In this document: positions 9,221-18,586 of the stretch, in pieces
How the letters are laid out: each line of letters starts with the position of its first letter
Numbering within the stretch: position 1 is the first letter of the stretch
Origin: Laspinema palackyanum D2c
GTDB taxonomy: Bacteria; Cyanobacteriota; Cyanobacteriia; Cyanobacteriales; Laspinemataceae
NCBI RefSeq assembly: GCF_025370875.1
Contig: NZ_JAMXFD010000014.1
Coordinates: forward strand, 91,863-155,862
Direction: 5' to 3'
Length of the DNA: 64,000 nt
Position numbers and translations under genes: made by a program
Notes under the pieces: model-generated
What the model was told of the DNA's origin: nothing
The model's database searches: none
The model's input: the letters and a program-made list of their open reading frames with translations, nothing else

Positions 9221-9250
9221 AACTACACGATTTTCGTGTAGTTTTTTTTT
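9221..9250 (+). terminator. intrinsic terminator
   Basis: A perfect 10-bp stem (AACTACACGA 9221-9230, TCGTGTAGTT 9234-9243) with a 3-nt loop is followed by T to 9250. It ends the 66-residue gene. Confidence 0.85.
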
Positions 9251-9300
9251 AGAGTTCAGGGTTCAAGCGACAAAGGACCAATGATCCATGACCCATGACC

Positions 9301-9771
9301 CTAGCTCAATCGGGCCGTGCATTCCAGGATTAAGCGTTGATTAATCAGGGCAAAAGGCTGAATAGCGAGGGCTTGTTGGAATGCCTGAATTGCTTCTCGG
9401 TACTTTCCTAGGGTGGCATAACATAATCCCAGTCCATGTAGCGCTCCAAAATGAACCGGATTGAGTTCGATCGCCACGCGGCAATCCTCTATAGCTTTGT
9501 AATAATCGCCCATACTGTAATACAAAACCGCCCGTCGATTCCAAGCTTCGGCAAAATCCGGCTGATCTTCAATCAGTTCCGTTAGCACCCCCTCTGCCTC
9601 TTTCAAACTGCCGCGATCGAGCAGCACTTGAGCTCGCTGGAGAAAGTCCAACCCATAGACGCCTTTTTGGTGGAACCAGATTCGCCAAAGCTCTTGAGTG
9701 GCGCGCTCGCGGACTCTCTCCGTTGGGTTTTTCAGGTCTTCCAGTAACGGTTCTATTGAGGATCTATCCAT
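9301..9771 (-). CDS. TPR-repeat protein (156 aa)
   Basis: A soluble TPR protein. At least two canonical tetratricopeptide repeats lie in the C-terminal half (AWNRRAVLYYSMGDYYKAIE and ALHGLGLCYATLGKYREAIQ), with helical HEAT-like sequence before them. The frame opens at a TTG at 9786, but the first ATG (9771) is the better start. TPR proteins of this type are protein-interaction scaffolds; no partner can be named from context. It is transcribed alone, facing the MATE transporter's 3' end. Confidence 0.8.
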   Translation of the reverse strand: MDRSSIEPLLEDLKNPTERVRERATQELWRIWFHQKGVYGLDFLQRAQVLLDRGSLKEAEGVLTELIEDQPDFAEAWNRRAVLYYSMGDYYKAIEDCRVAIELNPVHFGALHGLGLCYATLGKYREAIQAFQQALAIQPFALINQRLILECTARLS

Positions 9772-9888
9772 AAAAGCTGCGCTCAAAGCACTGAAGGTGG
9801 ACTAGCAGAGGCTCATTTCTATTATGCCGCCTCGGGTTACCGTCTAGGAGGCCAGAAATCGATGGGGGCGATCGCCAGGATGCTTCCC

Positions 9889-11259
9889 CTACACTGTCAC
9901 CTCACGCCAGTTGCCGCGCCAAAACACCGTCGCCAGGATCAGCGCCCGGATCATCCAATCACAGGTAGAACCGATCCACACCCCAACTAATCCCCAATTC
10001 AACACAAATGCAAAGAGATAAGTCGCCACCAACCGCACCCCAAGCCAACCGATCGCTGAGACATAAAAAGCGGTTTTCGTATTTCCAGCACCTCGGAGTG
10101 CTTGTTCGATCGCCATACTCATCGCCATAAACGGTTGCGCCACTGCCGCTATATATAAACAAGGCACAGCAGCCGCAATAATCTCCCTATCTTTGGAAAA
10201 AATTCCCAACAATACCTCGGGAATTCCCAAAAATAACAGGCTACCCAGACTCAAACAGCACACGGCTAATCCGGTGGCAATAATGCTGCTGGTGGTGGCT
10301 TGATCCCCTCGATTTGCCCCTAATTGTTGGGCAACGATCGCCGCTGTGGCAATGCCAAATCCTTCGGCAATGTAGTAGCAGATTTCCTCAATTCCCAAGG
10401 TAATCTCATAAGCTGCCATTGCCTCGGTTCCCAAGGTGGCGATCGCTGCACTAAACCCCAAATACCCTAAACTCCGAAACAGGCGTTCGTTGAAAGTAGG
10501 GACTGAGACGCGGAATAATCGCCGCAAGGCTTTAAGTTCCCCCCCGCGATCGCGTAAGGTTAAGCGCTGAGTTCCCCGATACAAAATTATCCCTAAAATC
10601 AGGGTGTTAATTGCCATTGCCGTCACACTGGCGATCGCTGCACCGGCTATTCCCAACTGAGGTGCCCCCCAATTGCCGAAAATCAGGCAGTAGTTGAGGA
10701 AAATATTGACCCCATTGGCAACCAGTCCCACAAGAAAGGGAATTTTAGTATTGCCTGATGCTTGCAATGCGGCAGCAGCAACAATGGAGAGCAATTGCAG
10801 CGGCATTCCCAGGAAGATAATCTGGAGGTAATCTTGGGCAGATTGTTGCACTTGTGGGGTTCCGAAGGGAAGATGCGCCAGGAGGGGATTTAAACCGAGG
10901 GTGCTACCGAGGGCGATCGCCAGTCCGGTCCCTAATGCCAGCAGCAGACTGGCGCGCAGGGTGGCGTTACTGAGGGATTTGTCTTGGGCACCTACGGCGC
11001 GTCCGACGAGGGCGATCGTGCCGACGGAAAAGGCGGAAAGGGTGCTATAGAGACACCAATGCAGGGGACCACTAATTCGCATGGAGGCTAAGGCGGTGCT
11101 GCTGTAGTGACCCAACATGGCGCGATCGGCGAGGAAAACTAAGGCTTGTAGCAGCAGTTGAGCGATCGCTGGGGTGGCTAATTGGAGAACGGCACGTCCA
11201 ATGGCGATCGATTCTGTTAGGGTCTGAGCATTGGTTAGACTCGGTTTGAAGAATTTCAT
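9889..11259 (-). CDS. MATE family efflux transporter
   Basis: A 456-residue integral membrane protein with about 12 hydrophobic helices and MATE-family features such as LADRAMLGHYSSTALAS near the N-terminus and the duplicated six-helix layout. MATE (DinF/NorM type) carriers export organic compounds in exchange for Na+ or H+. The frame opens further upstream at a TTG (11337), but that stretch runs into the tandem repeat and is not MATE-like, so the ATG at 11259 (MKFFKPSLTN) is chosen. Substrate is unknown. Confidence 0.9.
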   Translation of the reverse strand: MKFFKPSLTNAQTLTESIAIGRAVLQLATPAIAQLLLQALVFLADRAMLGHYSSTALASMRISGPLHWCLYSTLSAFSVGTIALVGRAVGAQDKSLSNATLRASLLLALGTGLAIALGSTLGLNPLLAHLPFGTPQVQQSAQDYLQIIFLGMPLQLLSIVAAAALQASGNTKIPFLVGLVANGVNIFLNYCLIFGNWGAPQLGIAGAAIASVTAMAINTLILGIILYRGTQRLTLRDRGGELKALRRLFRVSVPTFNERLFRSLGYLGFSAAIATLGTEAMAAYEITLGIEEICYYIAEGFGIATAAIVAQQLGANRGDQATTSSIIATGLAVCCLSLGSLLFLGIPEVLLGIFSKDREIIAAAVPCLYIAAVAQPFMAMSMAIEQALRGAGNTKTAFYVSAIGWLGVRLVATYLFAFVLNWGLVGVWIGSTCDWMIRALILATVFWRGNWREVTV

Positions 11260-11334
11260 GGATGGGATGAGGAGGAACAACAAGTAAAAGATGTTGTTAT
11301 GAGGTAGGAATGTTGGGGTGGGGGATAACAACAG

Positions 11335-11470
11335 CAAGTCGTTACTACGAACTTAAGAGAACGACTGAAGTCGTTACTACGAACAATTAAGAACGACTGA
11401 AGTCGTTACTACGAACTTAAGAGAACGACTGAAGTCGTTACTACTAACTTAAGAGAACGATAACGACTAC
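11335..11470. repeat. 32-bp tandem array of the GTTACTACGAAC element
   Basis: Three complete units with core AACGACTGAAGTCGTT (11360-11375, 11392-11407, 11424-11439) are spaced exactly 32 bp apart, with a partial unit before (ending 11343) and a degenerate one from 11456. Each is followed by ACTACGAAC(TTAAGAG or AATTAAG). The array lies in the promoter-proximal region between secG and the MATE gene. There are no variable spacers, so this is not a CRISPR array. Confidence 0.9.
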
Positions 11471-11586
11471 AGACGACCTCACCGGACTAGAGTGCTGGGA
11501 ACGGTGGAAAATCCGTGAAAAATTACCCGGCTTCTGAGGGGAAACCGGGTTAAATTGGAGTGAATTGTGCAAGGGGCGATCGGGTT

Positions 11587-11820
11587 TTAACGAGGAAGCC
11601 ATCCGGCACTTAAAATGACCGTTAGGCCCATAAAAATAATCGTCAATGCCCAAGTAATGCGATTGAGAGTGGTTTCTGCACTTTTAGCACTGGTAAACAG
11701 TTGAGCTTGTCCTCCAATCCCACCAATTCCATCTCCTTTCGGGCTATGGAGTAGGACTAAAATAATTAAACTGATGGCGGAAAATAGCCAAATGAGTTGG
11801 ACGAGGGTTGAGATATTCAT
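11587..11820 (-). CDS. secG: preprotein translocase subunit SecG
   Basis: SecG is the small accessory subunit of the SecYEG translocon. The 77-residue product has the two membrane helices of the family (LVQLIWLFSAISLIILVLL and ITWALTIIFMGLTVILSAG) joined by the conserved loop HSPKGDGIGGIGGQAQLF. The frame is open to 11898, but the ATG at 11820 (MNISTLVQ) gives the normal SecG length. It lies 129 bp downstream of gpmI's stop on the opposite side of the coding direction, in the order gpmI-upstream/secG-downstream on the minus strand, which probably reflects co-transcription. Confidence 0.93.
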   Translation of the reverse strand: MNISTLVQLIWLFSAISLIILVLLHSPKGDGIGGIGGQAQLFTSAKSAETTLNRITWALTIIFMGLTVILSAGWLPR

Positions 11821-11949
11821 GGGACAGCGATACCTGGGTAAATCGTTGAAATTGAAGGCTTGTTTATTTACTCTGATTTGTTCTAGGTCATTTGTCAATT
11901 TAATTAAAAAATGACTTTGAACAAACCGCAGTGGATAACCCGGCGCTTC

Positions 11950-13554
11950 CTAGACCGGAATTCGCAGGGGTTCACGAGAGGACTGAAGGTTGAAGACGGG
12001 AGACTCAATGGCAGAACGTCCGGTCATTTCCTCCGGTTGAGGCAGTTGTAAAATTTCTAGGAGCGTGGGAGCGATATCGGCTAAACAGGCATCAGTCCGC
12101 AGTTTGACTTCAGTCCCATGTCCGGGAATTTTCCGACCTTCTCCTTCTACGAGGATTAAGGGAACTGGATTGGTGGTATGAGCAGTCCAGGGGTTACCTT
12201 GTTCATCGATCATATATTCGGCATTGCCGTGATCGGCGATGATTAAGGTGGTGCCTCCGGCTCGACCGATCGCATCCAGCAAGCGCCCCAAACAGCGGTC
12301 TACGGTTTGGATCGCGGTAATGGTGGCGTCAATATTGCCCGTATGACCGACCATATCCGGATTAGCGTAGTTAACCACCACCAGGGAGTAAATCCGTTTT
12401 TTGACAGCGGCAACCACCACATCGGTGACCGCTTCGGCAGACATTTCCGGCGCTTTGTCATAGGTTGCCACCATCGGGGACTGCACTAATTCCCGGTCCT
12501 CCCCCTCGAAGGGTTCCTCTAACCCCCCGTTAAAGAAATAGGTGACATGAGCATACTTTTCGGTTTCTGCCGCTCTCAACTGCCGCAACCCGTGATTGGA
12601 GACGACTTCTCCGAAAATATTGCTGAGGTTTTGGGGTTCAAAGGCCACCAAAACGGGGAGTTCTGAATCGTACTGAGTAAAGGTGGCAAAGGAGAGCGGT
12701 TCAATTTTCTCCCGCTCAAATCCTCGAAAATTGGGGTCTACAAAGGCGCTGGTGAGTTGTCTGGAGCGATCGGGCCGGAAGTTAAAAAAGATCACCCCAT
12801 CTCCCGATTCTACGGCTCCCGGTGCAATCCGAACCGGCAGGACAAATTCATCGCTTAGGTCCTGGAGGTAAGATTCTTGTAAATGTTCGATGACCGAACG
12901 ACCGTCACCGGGTCCATCGGTGGTCATGACTTTATAGGCCATTTCTACCCGATTCCAGCGGTTATCGCGATCCATTGCATAATACCGACCGCTGAGAGTA
13001 ACGATGCGACCCACGCCAATTTCCTGGGCGGCTGCTTCTATTTTTCTCAGGGCTTCTGCTCCGTCTCTGGGAGAGGTATCCCGGCCATCGGTGATAGCGT
13101 GAATACAAACATTCGTCAGACCTTGGGCTTTGGCGAGGCTGAGTAGTCCAATTAAATGATTTTGGTGGGAGTGGACCCCTCCCTCGGAGCAAAGCCCCAT
13201 GAGATGGAGTTTTCCACCTCTTGCTTTAATTTCTTGGCAAACTTTAACCAGTGCCGGGTTACTTAAGATGGAGCCATCTTCTACTGCATCGGTGATCCGC
13301 AGGAGTTCTTGTTTGACAATTCGACCGGCACCGATATTCATGTGACCGACTTCAGAATTGCCCATTTGACCTTCCGGCAGCCCCACTGCTTTCCCGGATG
13401 TGCGAATGGTTGTATTCGGATAGGCAGATTGAAGGCTGTCCATCACGGGTGTTTTGGCAGCAGCAATAGCATTTCCTGTGGTTAATTCGCTGACTCCCCA
13501 ACCATCTAAAATGACTAGCACCACTGGAGAAACAGGCTCTTGTGCCATATTCAT
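11950..13554 (-). CDS. gpmI: 2,3-bisphosphoglycerate-independent phosphoglycerate mutase
   Basis: GpmI interconverts 3- and 2-phosphoglycerate in glycolysis using two Mn ions. The 534-residue length is normal. The metal-binding Asp17 of the LDGWG motif and the phosphoserine nucleophile Ser67 in GNSEVGHMNIGAGR are present, as are the later ADHGNAE metal ligands. A second ATG two codons in (13548) is an alternative start; AAAGGG upstream is a weak ribosome binding site. secG follows on the same strand. Confidence 0.96.
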   Translation of the reverse strand: MNMAQEPVSPVVLVILDGWGVSELTTGNAIAAAKTPVMDSLQSAYPNTTIRTSGKAVGLPEGQMGNSEVGHMNIGAGRIVKQELLRITDAVEDGSILSNPALVKVCQEIKARGGKLHLMGLCSEGGVHSHQNHLIGLLSLAKAQGLTNVCIHAITDGRDTSPRDGAEALRKIEAAAQEIGVGRIVTLSGRYYAMDRDNRWNRVEMAYKVMTTDGPGDGRSVIEHLQESYLQDLSDEFVLPVRIAPGAVESGDGVIFFNFRPDRSRQLTSAFVDPNFRGFEREKIEPLSFATFTQYDSELPVLVAFEPQNLSNIFGEVVSNHGLRQLRAAETEKYAHVTYFFNGGLEEPFEGEDRELVQSPMVATYDKAPEMSAEAVTDVVVAAVKKRIYSLVVVNYANPDMVGHTGNIDATITAIQTVDRCLGRLLDAIGRAGGTTLIIADHGNAEYMIDEQGNPWTAHTTNPVPLILVEGEGRKIPGHGTEVKLRTDACLADIAPTLLEILQLPQPEEMTGRSAIESPVFNLQSSREPLRIPV

Positions 13555-14189
13555 TGACCCTTTGATTCGTTATTTCTGTTTAATCATTTGACTGCTCTCC
13601 TTCCCACTGCTATGCAATGGAGATGGAGATTCTCCGGATTTCTGAGCCGGAGTTCCTGCTTCATAGCCTGTGGACTCGATTCCGTTACCGGCATCCTTGT
13701 CGCTTCGACTCTACAGGTATTTTCTATTCCCCTGTAACCCAGGGTACTAAAAATTCTGCCATCGCAGATCACCCTTTGATTGGAACTCTGGCAATGTCTG
13801 GTGGATTTGGGCGAGCCACGTTCAGTTAATGGTTCTATTGTAACGCTTAATCTGTCAGGCAACGTTTGACCGGGTGTTCAGGGCATTGTCTTGGCCATCT
13901 GCTCCCCATTTTCGTTCCCCGGTCATCGGGAGTCCAGTGAGGACTGTTCTTAACAATCTGTTACAATCGAGGACAACTTTCTCAAACGCTTACGGGTGGG
14001 AAGGATGAAGCCAGAAGAATTGAGGGGATTGTTCTGGCTGGCGATCGCACCCAAGGTGGATCCTTATGACCGGGGTTGAGTTGATGAATGCCCCAAAAAA
14101 TTCTAATCCTAGATGGGATCGCCACTCCTCAATTCAAGATACGATTCAAGATACGATAGACGTTAATTTTGATAGCACGATTGGTTTGT
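13555..14189. other. 635-bp intergenic region
   Basis: This divergent space lies between gpmI (minus) and psb27 (plus) and should hold both promoters. Short open frames exist here but none has a recognisable product or convincing start. I see no RNA gene. Confidence 0.4.
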
Positions 14190-14594
14190 ATGATCTCCCT
14201 AAAACAATATTGGTCCCGCCTCCTGGCCCTAGTTTTGGTGATGACGATCGCCTTGGTGGGCTGTTCAGGTAATGGACTGCTCACCGGCGATTATCGCCAA
14301 GATACCCTGTCCTTGGTTAATAGTATGAGAACGGCGATCGAACTGCCGGAAGATTCCCCAGAGAAATCCTCGGCCCAAGCCGATGCTCGTCTAAGAATCA
14401 ACGAATTTTTTGCCCGCTATCGTCGGGACGAGTCCGTGGCGAAGCTGGCCTCATTTACCACCATGCAAACCGCATTGAATGGGTTAGCTGGACATTATAA
14501 TTCCTATCCCAACCGTCCGGTCCCCAAAAAGTTGAAAGACCGTCTTGAACAGGAGTTTAAACAGGTAGAATCAGCTCTAAGTCGAGGAACTTAA
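14190..14594 (+). CDS. psb27: photosystem II assembly lipoprotein Psb27
   Basis: Psb27 is a lumenal lipoprotein that binds CP43 and keeps photosystem II assembly and repair intermediates inactive until the Mn cluster is installed. The product has a lipoprotein signal with a lipobox ending in LVGC (lipidated Cys25), then the family core LTGDYRQDTLSLVNSMRTAI, FFARYRRDESV and SFTTMQTALNGLAGHYNSYP. The frame is open from a TTG at 14169, but the ATG at 14190 gives a normal signal peptide. Confidence 0.95.
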   Translation: MISLKQYWSRLLALVLVMTIALVGCSGNGLLTGDYRQDTLSLVNSMRTAIELPEDSPEKSSAQADARLRINEFFARYRRDESVAKLASFTTMQTALNGLAGHYNSYPNRPVPKKLKDRLEQEFKQVESALSRGT

Positions 14595-14638
14595 CCCAGT
14601 AATTTCCCATCCGGGTAAAGATTGCTCAGTTTAGAGTG

Positions 14639-14663
14639 AGATCCTCTTGTGCGGGTCTTTTTT
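14639..14663 (+). terminator. probable terminator of psb27
   Basis: A 6-bp stem with one G-U pair (AGATCC 14639-14644, GGGTCT 14653-14658) runs into T to 14663. The stem is weak but well placed 45 bp after the stop. Confidence 0.45.
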
Positions 14664-14870
14664 GGGCGATCGCAACATTGCCCTCGCCCAAAACAATGAG
14701 TCAATCTATTAGTCCCCCCTGTTGAGGGGTAAATGTATGATATGGAAGGCTTGGCGCTTAGAGGTCGTTGCCAACTCCAATCTAATCAAAGGCTGGCAAT
14801 CATGCTGAAAAACTCAGATAGAACTGAACAGTGCTGAGAAACTTCTGCGTGGATTCTGTACGGGTACCTG

Positions 14871-16427
14871 ATGTCTAATCGTCTCAAAAAAATTTTTAAA
14901 CCTAAAACAGCGATGACGCTTGACTGGCAGCATTTTTATCGCGGTTTCCTGGCAGCGCTTCTCACCGCGATCGTGAGTCCCACATTCTGGAGCCAAGCGG
15001 CCCACTCCCAAGTTCAAGGGTCTTGTCTGGCTTCTCCAGCAGATATTGCCGAAAAAGAACAACTGCGCCAAGCCACCCTAGAAGGTGATCAGGCTGCTCG
15101 CGATCGCTATCAAGCCTTTCTCGTCAAAGAAGCCGAACGCTTACAGGACTGTCGCAACCAAACTTGGCCCCAAAATCAAGCCCTCTGGTTACGACTGTAT
15201 CCCTGCGATCTTCAACCCGGAGCCTTAGATGCTCTCATGGATAGAATCGTTAACAAGGGCTACAACCAAGTCTATCTCGAAGCCTTTTATGACGGCCAAG
15301 CCCTTCTACCCCAGGCCGAAAATAACACCGTTTGGCCTTCCGTCGTCCGGGTCCCTGGCTATGAAAATGCCGATCTCCTAGCCCAAGGCATCCAAAAAGG
15401 CCAAGAACGCGGGCTCAAGGTCTATGCCTGGTTATTCACCATAAATTTTGGCTATAGCTACGCCCAACTGCCGGACCGCCAAGGGGCCCTCGCCCGAAAT
15501 GGGCAAGGGCAGACCACCCTCACCGCCATGCAGGACCCCAGTTTGCATGAACAGGCTGGTCAAAGCTTTGCCAATCACGCTTTTATCGACCCCTACAGTC
15601 CTCAAGCGCGTCAAGACTATGCGGGGGTAATCCGGGAAATCCTCAAGCGCAAACCGGACGGGATGTTATTTGATTATGTCCGCTATCTACGCGGCGTCGG
15701 CCCTGCTTCCGTCGTCACCAAGCCCTCGGACCTCTGGATCTACAGTGAAGCATCCCAGCAAACCCTCGTGCAACGGGGTCTTAACCAGAAAGGTCAGGAA
15801 TTAATCCGGCGCTACGTTACCCAAGGCTCAATTACAGCGAACGATATTGCTGCGGTCGATGCACTCTATCCCAATGAGGCAGAACCCATGTGGCAAGGGC
15901 GGAATGTCCCCCCTGGCGCTAAAACAATGGGAACCCCTGGGGAACGTCTGCCCCTCCTGCAATGGCAACTCTGGTATCTTAGTGTCGCTCATGCTGTGCA
16001 AGGAATTATTGATTTTGTGCACCTGGCAGTAGACCAAGTTCGACCTCAAGGGATCCCTTCCGGTGCGGTATTTTTCCCCGGGGGTAACCGTCCTGTTGGT
16101 CAAGGGGGATTTGATTCGAGGTTACAAGCTTGGGATCGCTTTTTGCCAGAGATGGAATGGCATCCAATGTCTTATGCCAATTGCCAAAAACCTGATTGTA
16201 TTATGGAAGAAGTTGAGCGGGTTTTAAGCATGGCTCCTGAAGGCACTCAGGTCATCCCAGCTTTAGCGGGCGATTGGGGCGTTTCCGTCACCAATCGCCC
16301 GCCTTTAGAAGACCAAATGTATGCCTTACGGCGCTATTCTTCCCGGATTAACTCCGTCAGTCACTTTGCCTATTCTTGGCAAGAACCAGAATCGGACCGC
16401 GATCGCAAGTTCTGTCAACTCAATTAA
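14871..16427 (+). CDS. secreted family 10 glycosyl hydrolase-like (GHL10) protein
   Basis: A 518-residue protein with a signal peptide (hydrophobic about 25-40, likely cleavage near AHS-Q at 46) and a TIM-barrel-like GHL10 region with NKGYNQVYLEAFYDGQALLP, GLKVYAWLFTINFGY and KPDGMLFDYVRYLRG. It is more divergent than the GHL10 protein at 6.6-8.3 kb and has an N-terminal helical insert before the barrel. It is probably periplasmic or outer-membrane-associated and carbohydrate-active; the substrate is unknown. A strong terminator follows. No Shine-Dalgarno sequence is seen before the ATG. Confidence 0.85.
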   Translation: MSNRLKKIFKPKTAMTLDWQHFYRGFLAALLTAIVSPTFWSQAAHSQVQGSCLASPADIAEKEQLRQATLEGDQAARDRYQAFLVKEAERLQDCRNQTWPQNQALWLRLYPCDLQPGALDALMDRIVNKGYNQVYLEAFYDGQALLPQAENNTVWPSVVRVPGYENADLLAQGIQKGQERGLKVYAWLFTINFGYSYAQLPDRQGALARNGQGQTTLTAMQDPSLHEQAGQSFANHAFIDPYSPQARQDYAGVIREILKRKPDGMLFDYVRYLRGVGPASVVTKPSDLWIYSEASQQTLVQRGLNQKGQELIRRYVTQGSITANDIAAVDALYPNEAEPMWQGRNVPPGAKTMGTPGERLPLLQWQLWYLSVAHAVQGIIDFVHLAVDQVRPQGIPSGAVFFPGGNRPVGQGGFDSRLQAWDRFLPEMEWHPMSYANCQKPDCIMEEVERVLSMAPEGTQVIPALAGDWGVSVTNRPPLEDQMYALRRYSSRINSVSHFAYSWQEPESDRDRKFCQLN

Positions 16428-16470
16428 GTTGTAACGAACTTCTTGGCAATCCCCGCCTGACTCCCTCAAA

Positions 16471-16508
16471 ACATAAAAACCCGGTTGTTTAGCTCCGGGT
16501 TTTTATGT
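16471..16508 (+). terminator. intrinsic terminator, likely bidirectional
   Basis: A perfect 14-bp stem (ACATAAAAACCCGG 16471-16484, CCGGGTTTTTATGT 16495-16508) with a 10-nt loop ends the GHL10 gene. The A/T parts of the stem allow termination in either direction. Confidence 0.88.
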
Positions 16509-16610
16509 TTTAAGTGCATCAAATAAAATCAAGCCGCTCCCATGACTCCACTTCACCTTCCTCCCCTCTCCCCAAAGGAAACTACGAGCCTATTACCTAA
16601 TAATTTATAT

Positions 16611-17213
16611 CTATAAAAATAATTTCACCATCGTGGTCAAAGAGGTGCCTTGAGATTCATCCGTAAATCTCTCCAATTGCCACCCGATTTTTCCTTGATA
16701 ATCATTGAGAATCGTTAAATAACCCAAGCTTGAATTGCTCCGGTCGTCAGCCTCTGCATTCTTTTCCAACTGTTCCAGATACAACTGTTCAGGGTCGCCG
16801 ACACTTAATCGTTCAATGAAGGCCCGCAAATCAGCCGCCTGTTGTCCATTTATACCATTCTTGGTCATTAGGATAATCGAATCTTCATATAAATGAATTT
16901 GAAGGGTGGTGGGATGGGGCAATGTAGAATCACTAAATTTCATAGCGTTTTCTAACAATTCATTGGCGATATAGTTCACGCTCTCAGCGCTTTCTGCTTT
17001 TTTATGACAGGGATTCTCCGGGTTTCCATTTTCTCCAAAAAATGTAGATAAGTAATTAGCTACAAAGTCCGCTGATAAGCCATTATTTCGCCATCGCTTT
17101 TTAATAGAAGCCGAACTGGGGGAGAATCCCAGAATTAAATACTCGGTGCCCAGAGGCGGATTTGGAATGAAATCTCCGAATATCTCAATCATAGTATGGG
17201 GGTCTGTGTTCAT
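16611..17213 (-). CDS. HATPase-like (DUF6272-type) regulatory protein
   Basis: A 200-residue soluble protein. NELLENAMKFS (84-94) resembles the N-box of GHKL/HATPase domains of the anti-sigma/SpoIIAB type, and the C-terminal GYLTILNDYQGKIGWQLE is the kind of sequence found in cyanobacterial DUF6272-like ATP-binding regulators. No histidine phosphoacceptor or receiver domain is present, so this would be a stand-alone switch kinase or binding protein rather than a sensor kinase. No partner is adjacent. The assignment rests on the N-box pattern. Confidence 0.65.
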   Translation of the reverse strand: MNTDPHTMIEIFGDFIPNPPLGTEYLILGFSPSSASIKKRWRNNGLSADFVANYLSTFFGENGNPENPCHKKAESAESVNYIANELLENAMKFSDSTLPHPTTLQIHLYEDSIILMTKNGINGQQAADLRAFIERLSVGDPEQLYLEQLEKNAEADDRSNSSLGYLTILNDYQGKIGWQLERFTDESQGTSLTTMVKLFL

Positions 17214-18394
17214 TGAGGGGATGGGACAATATAGAAAAAAACATACCCATTGCTACTCGACAACTCTAAACTCTAAATTACCCTGGTCAGGGAGCCGATT
17301 ATTCATCTGCTGCCCTCAAAGTGTAGGGGTGGGTTCCATTGTGATCGGACCCCTGAGACTTAAATCTCCCTTGGTCCTGCTGTTCCGGCGGATTCCCCTT
17401 CCGATAATAGAATCTATTGATGCCCTACATTCTATTATCTACCTGTAACGACCTCCTGATGGGATCTGCATCCTTTCCCTTTGACAGGATTCCCAGTTAG
17501 CAGCTAATCATTGATACAATTTATCTTTGAAAAGTTCCCCAATTGGAAAAATTAATCTACCCTTTGTTATAACACTTGTCTGAAGATTCGGGGTTGCGCC
17601 TACCCGCTATGATAGAGCGAGTCTTGACGGAATTGGACCCTCTTTTGATCCGGGGGAGGATCTGGCAACCGATGAGCAATAGGAGGCAAGATGCTCCTAC
17701 GGATTAATGGTCTTGTCAGCAGGATTAAGACTCACTAAAGAGGCTAATCTATGCTTGATTTCAAGAGGTGCGGGTTGTGCTGATGAGGGGTGAGCCTGGG
17801 AAATCTCTTTCATCTGTAACGATCTCTTAGCTATCGATATTTCTTTTATAGAGAGTACCTCGGAGTCCTTCGGATCTAACAGACTCGGAGTGGGTGCTAG
17901 AAAATAAGCGATCGCTCGTGTTTCACCCCGGAAAGAATAGGGTTAAGGATATTTTGCTACGCCTCACTCACTTTCTCCATGCAGGGGTTCCTTTTTTACA
18001 GAAAATGCGCCAAAATTCTGTTAGAGTCCAGAACAAAGCATCTCTGAATCCAGGACTTTTGGAAAAACTGGGTTCCTGAATTTAACCCTCCCCAGCCAAA
18101 AACAACAATCCCGCCAGCACAAGTCTGGCGGGATTGCGTTTTATATCCCTTTACTAAAAAGACCTACTGGCCTATCTAATTCTATTAAGTATCTTAAAAG
18201 TTGAATATAATTAACCTTGCCAAGAGGTGCTGTAGCTTAAAATACAAAATTCAGTTTTTTTGGCACAGCCCGGTTTGGATCCAGGGTGAGGACAGTCTGA
18301 GTAGATTGTTGAAATCAAGGCGATCGCTTCCTTCGGAAATGGATCTACAGCAGCCGAATAAACAGGGAGTCATCTGCGATGGAGTGAACTGTTT
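17214..18394. other. 1.2-kb region without a convincing gene
   Basis: No open frame here has a recognisable product; a 61-codon frame with a GTG start (17894-18079) ends shortly before a strong terminator but has no clear ribosome binding site. The hairpin-rich stretch around 17580-17720 includes a GGAGCAAGATGCTCC-like palindrome similar to one at 47.7 kb. A non-coding RNA ending at the 18107-18135 terminator is possible. Confidence 0.4.
18107..18143 (+). terminator. intrinsic terminator without an obvious gene
   Basis: A perfect 11-bp stem (AATCCCGCCAG 18107-18117, CTGGCGGGATT 18125-18135) is followed by GCGTTTTATA. It implies a transcript ending here although no confident gene precedes it on the plus strand. 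Confidence 0.75.
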
Positions 18395-18586
18395 ATGAAA
18401 CGGCTGTTTTGGATTAGCATCATGGGTTTATCTGCAACCCTCATAGCGGCGGTACAAATTAAATCTCAACCCTTAATTTTATGTGATTATGAGGTGCCTC
18501 CAGTCTGTAGTGACCCCAGCGGATGCCACCCGGAACTCGTCTGCTCACCGTTGTCCGAGGCGATCGCTTCGGCGCGGAAAAATTAG
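18395..18586 (+). CDS. small secreted Cys-containing protein (63 aa, tentative)
   Basis: A 63-residue frame starting with a signal-peptide-like segment (MKRLFWISIMGLSATLIAA) and continuing with a short Cys-rich tail with four cysteines (LCDYE, PVCSD, SGCHPE, LVCSP). GGAG lies upstream of the ATG at a wide spacing. No family is recognised. The secretion signal and even cysteine spacing favour a real gene, but the length leaves doubt. Confidence 0.4.
   Translation: MKRLFWISIMGLSATLIAAVQIKSQPLILCDYEVPPVCSDPSGCHPELVCSPLSEAIASARKN

Noticed and set aside
11335..11470. Regular 32-bp repeats that could be mistaken for a small CRISPR array
   Set aside because: The units are contiguous and nearly identical throughout the period, with no variable spacers, and no cas genes are present.
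14066..14272. 68-codon frame overlapping psb27
   Set aside because: It is out of frame with the clear Psb27 reading frame, and its 3' part is a shadow of it.
17894..18079. 61-codon frame starting with GTG just before a terminator
   Set aside because: No Shine-Dalgarno sequence and an unremarkable basic product; kept only as a possibility within the non-coding region.
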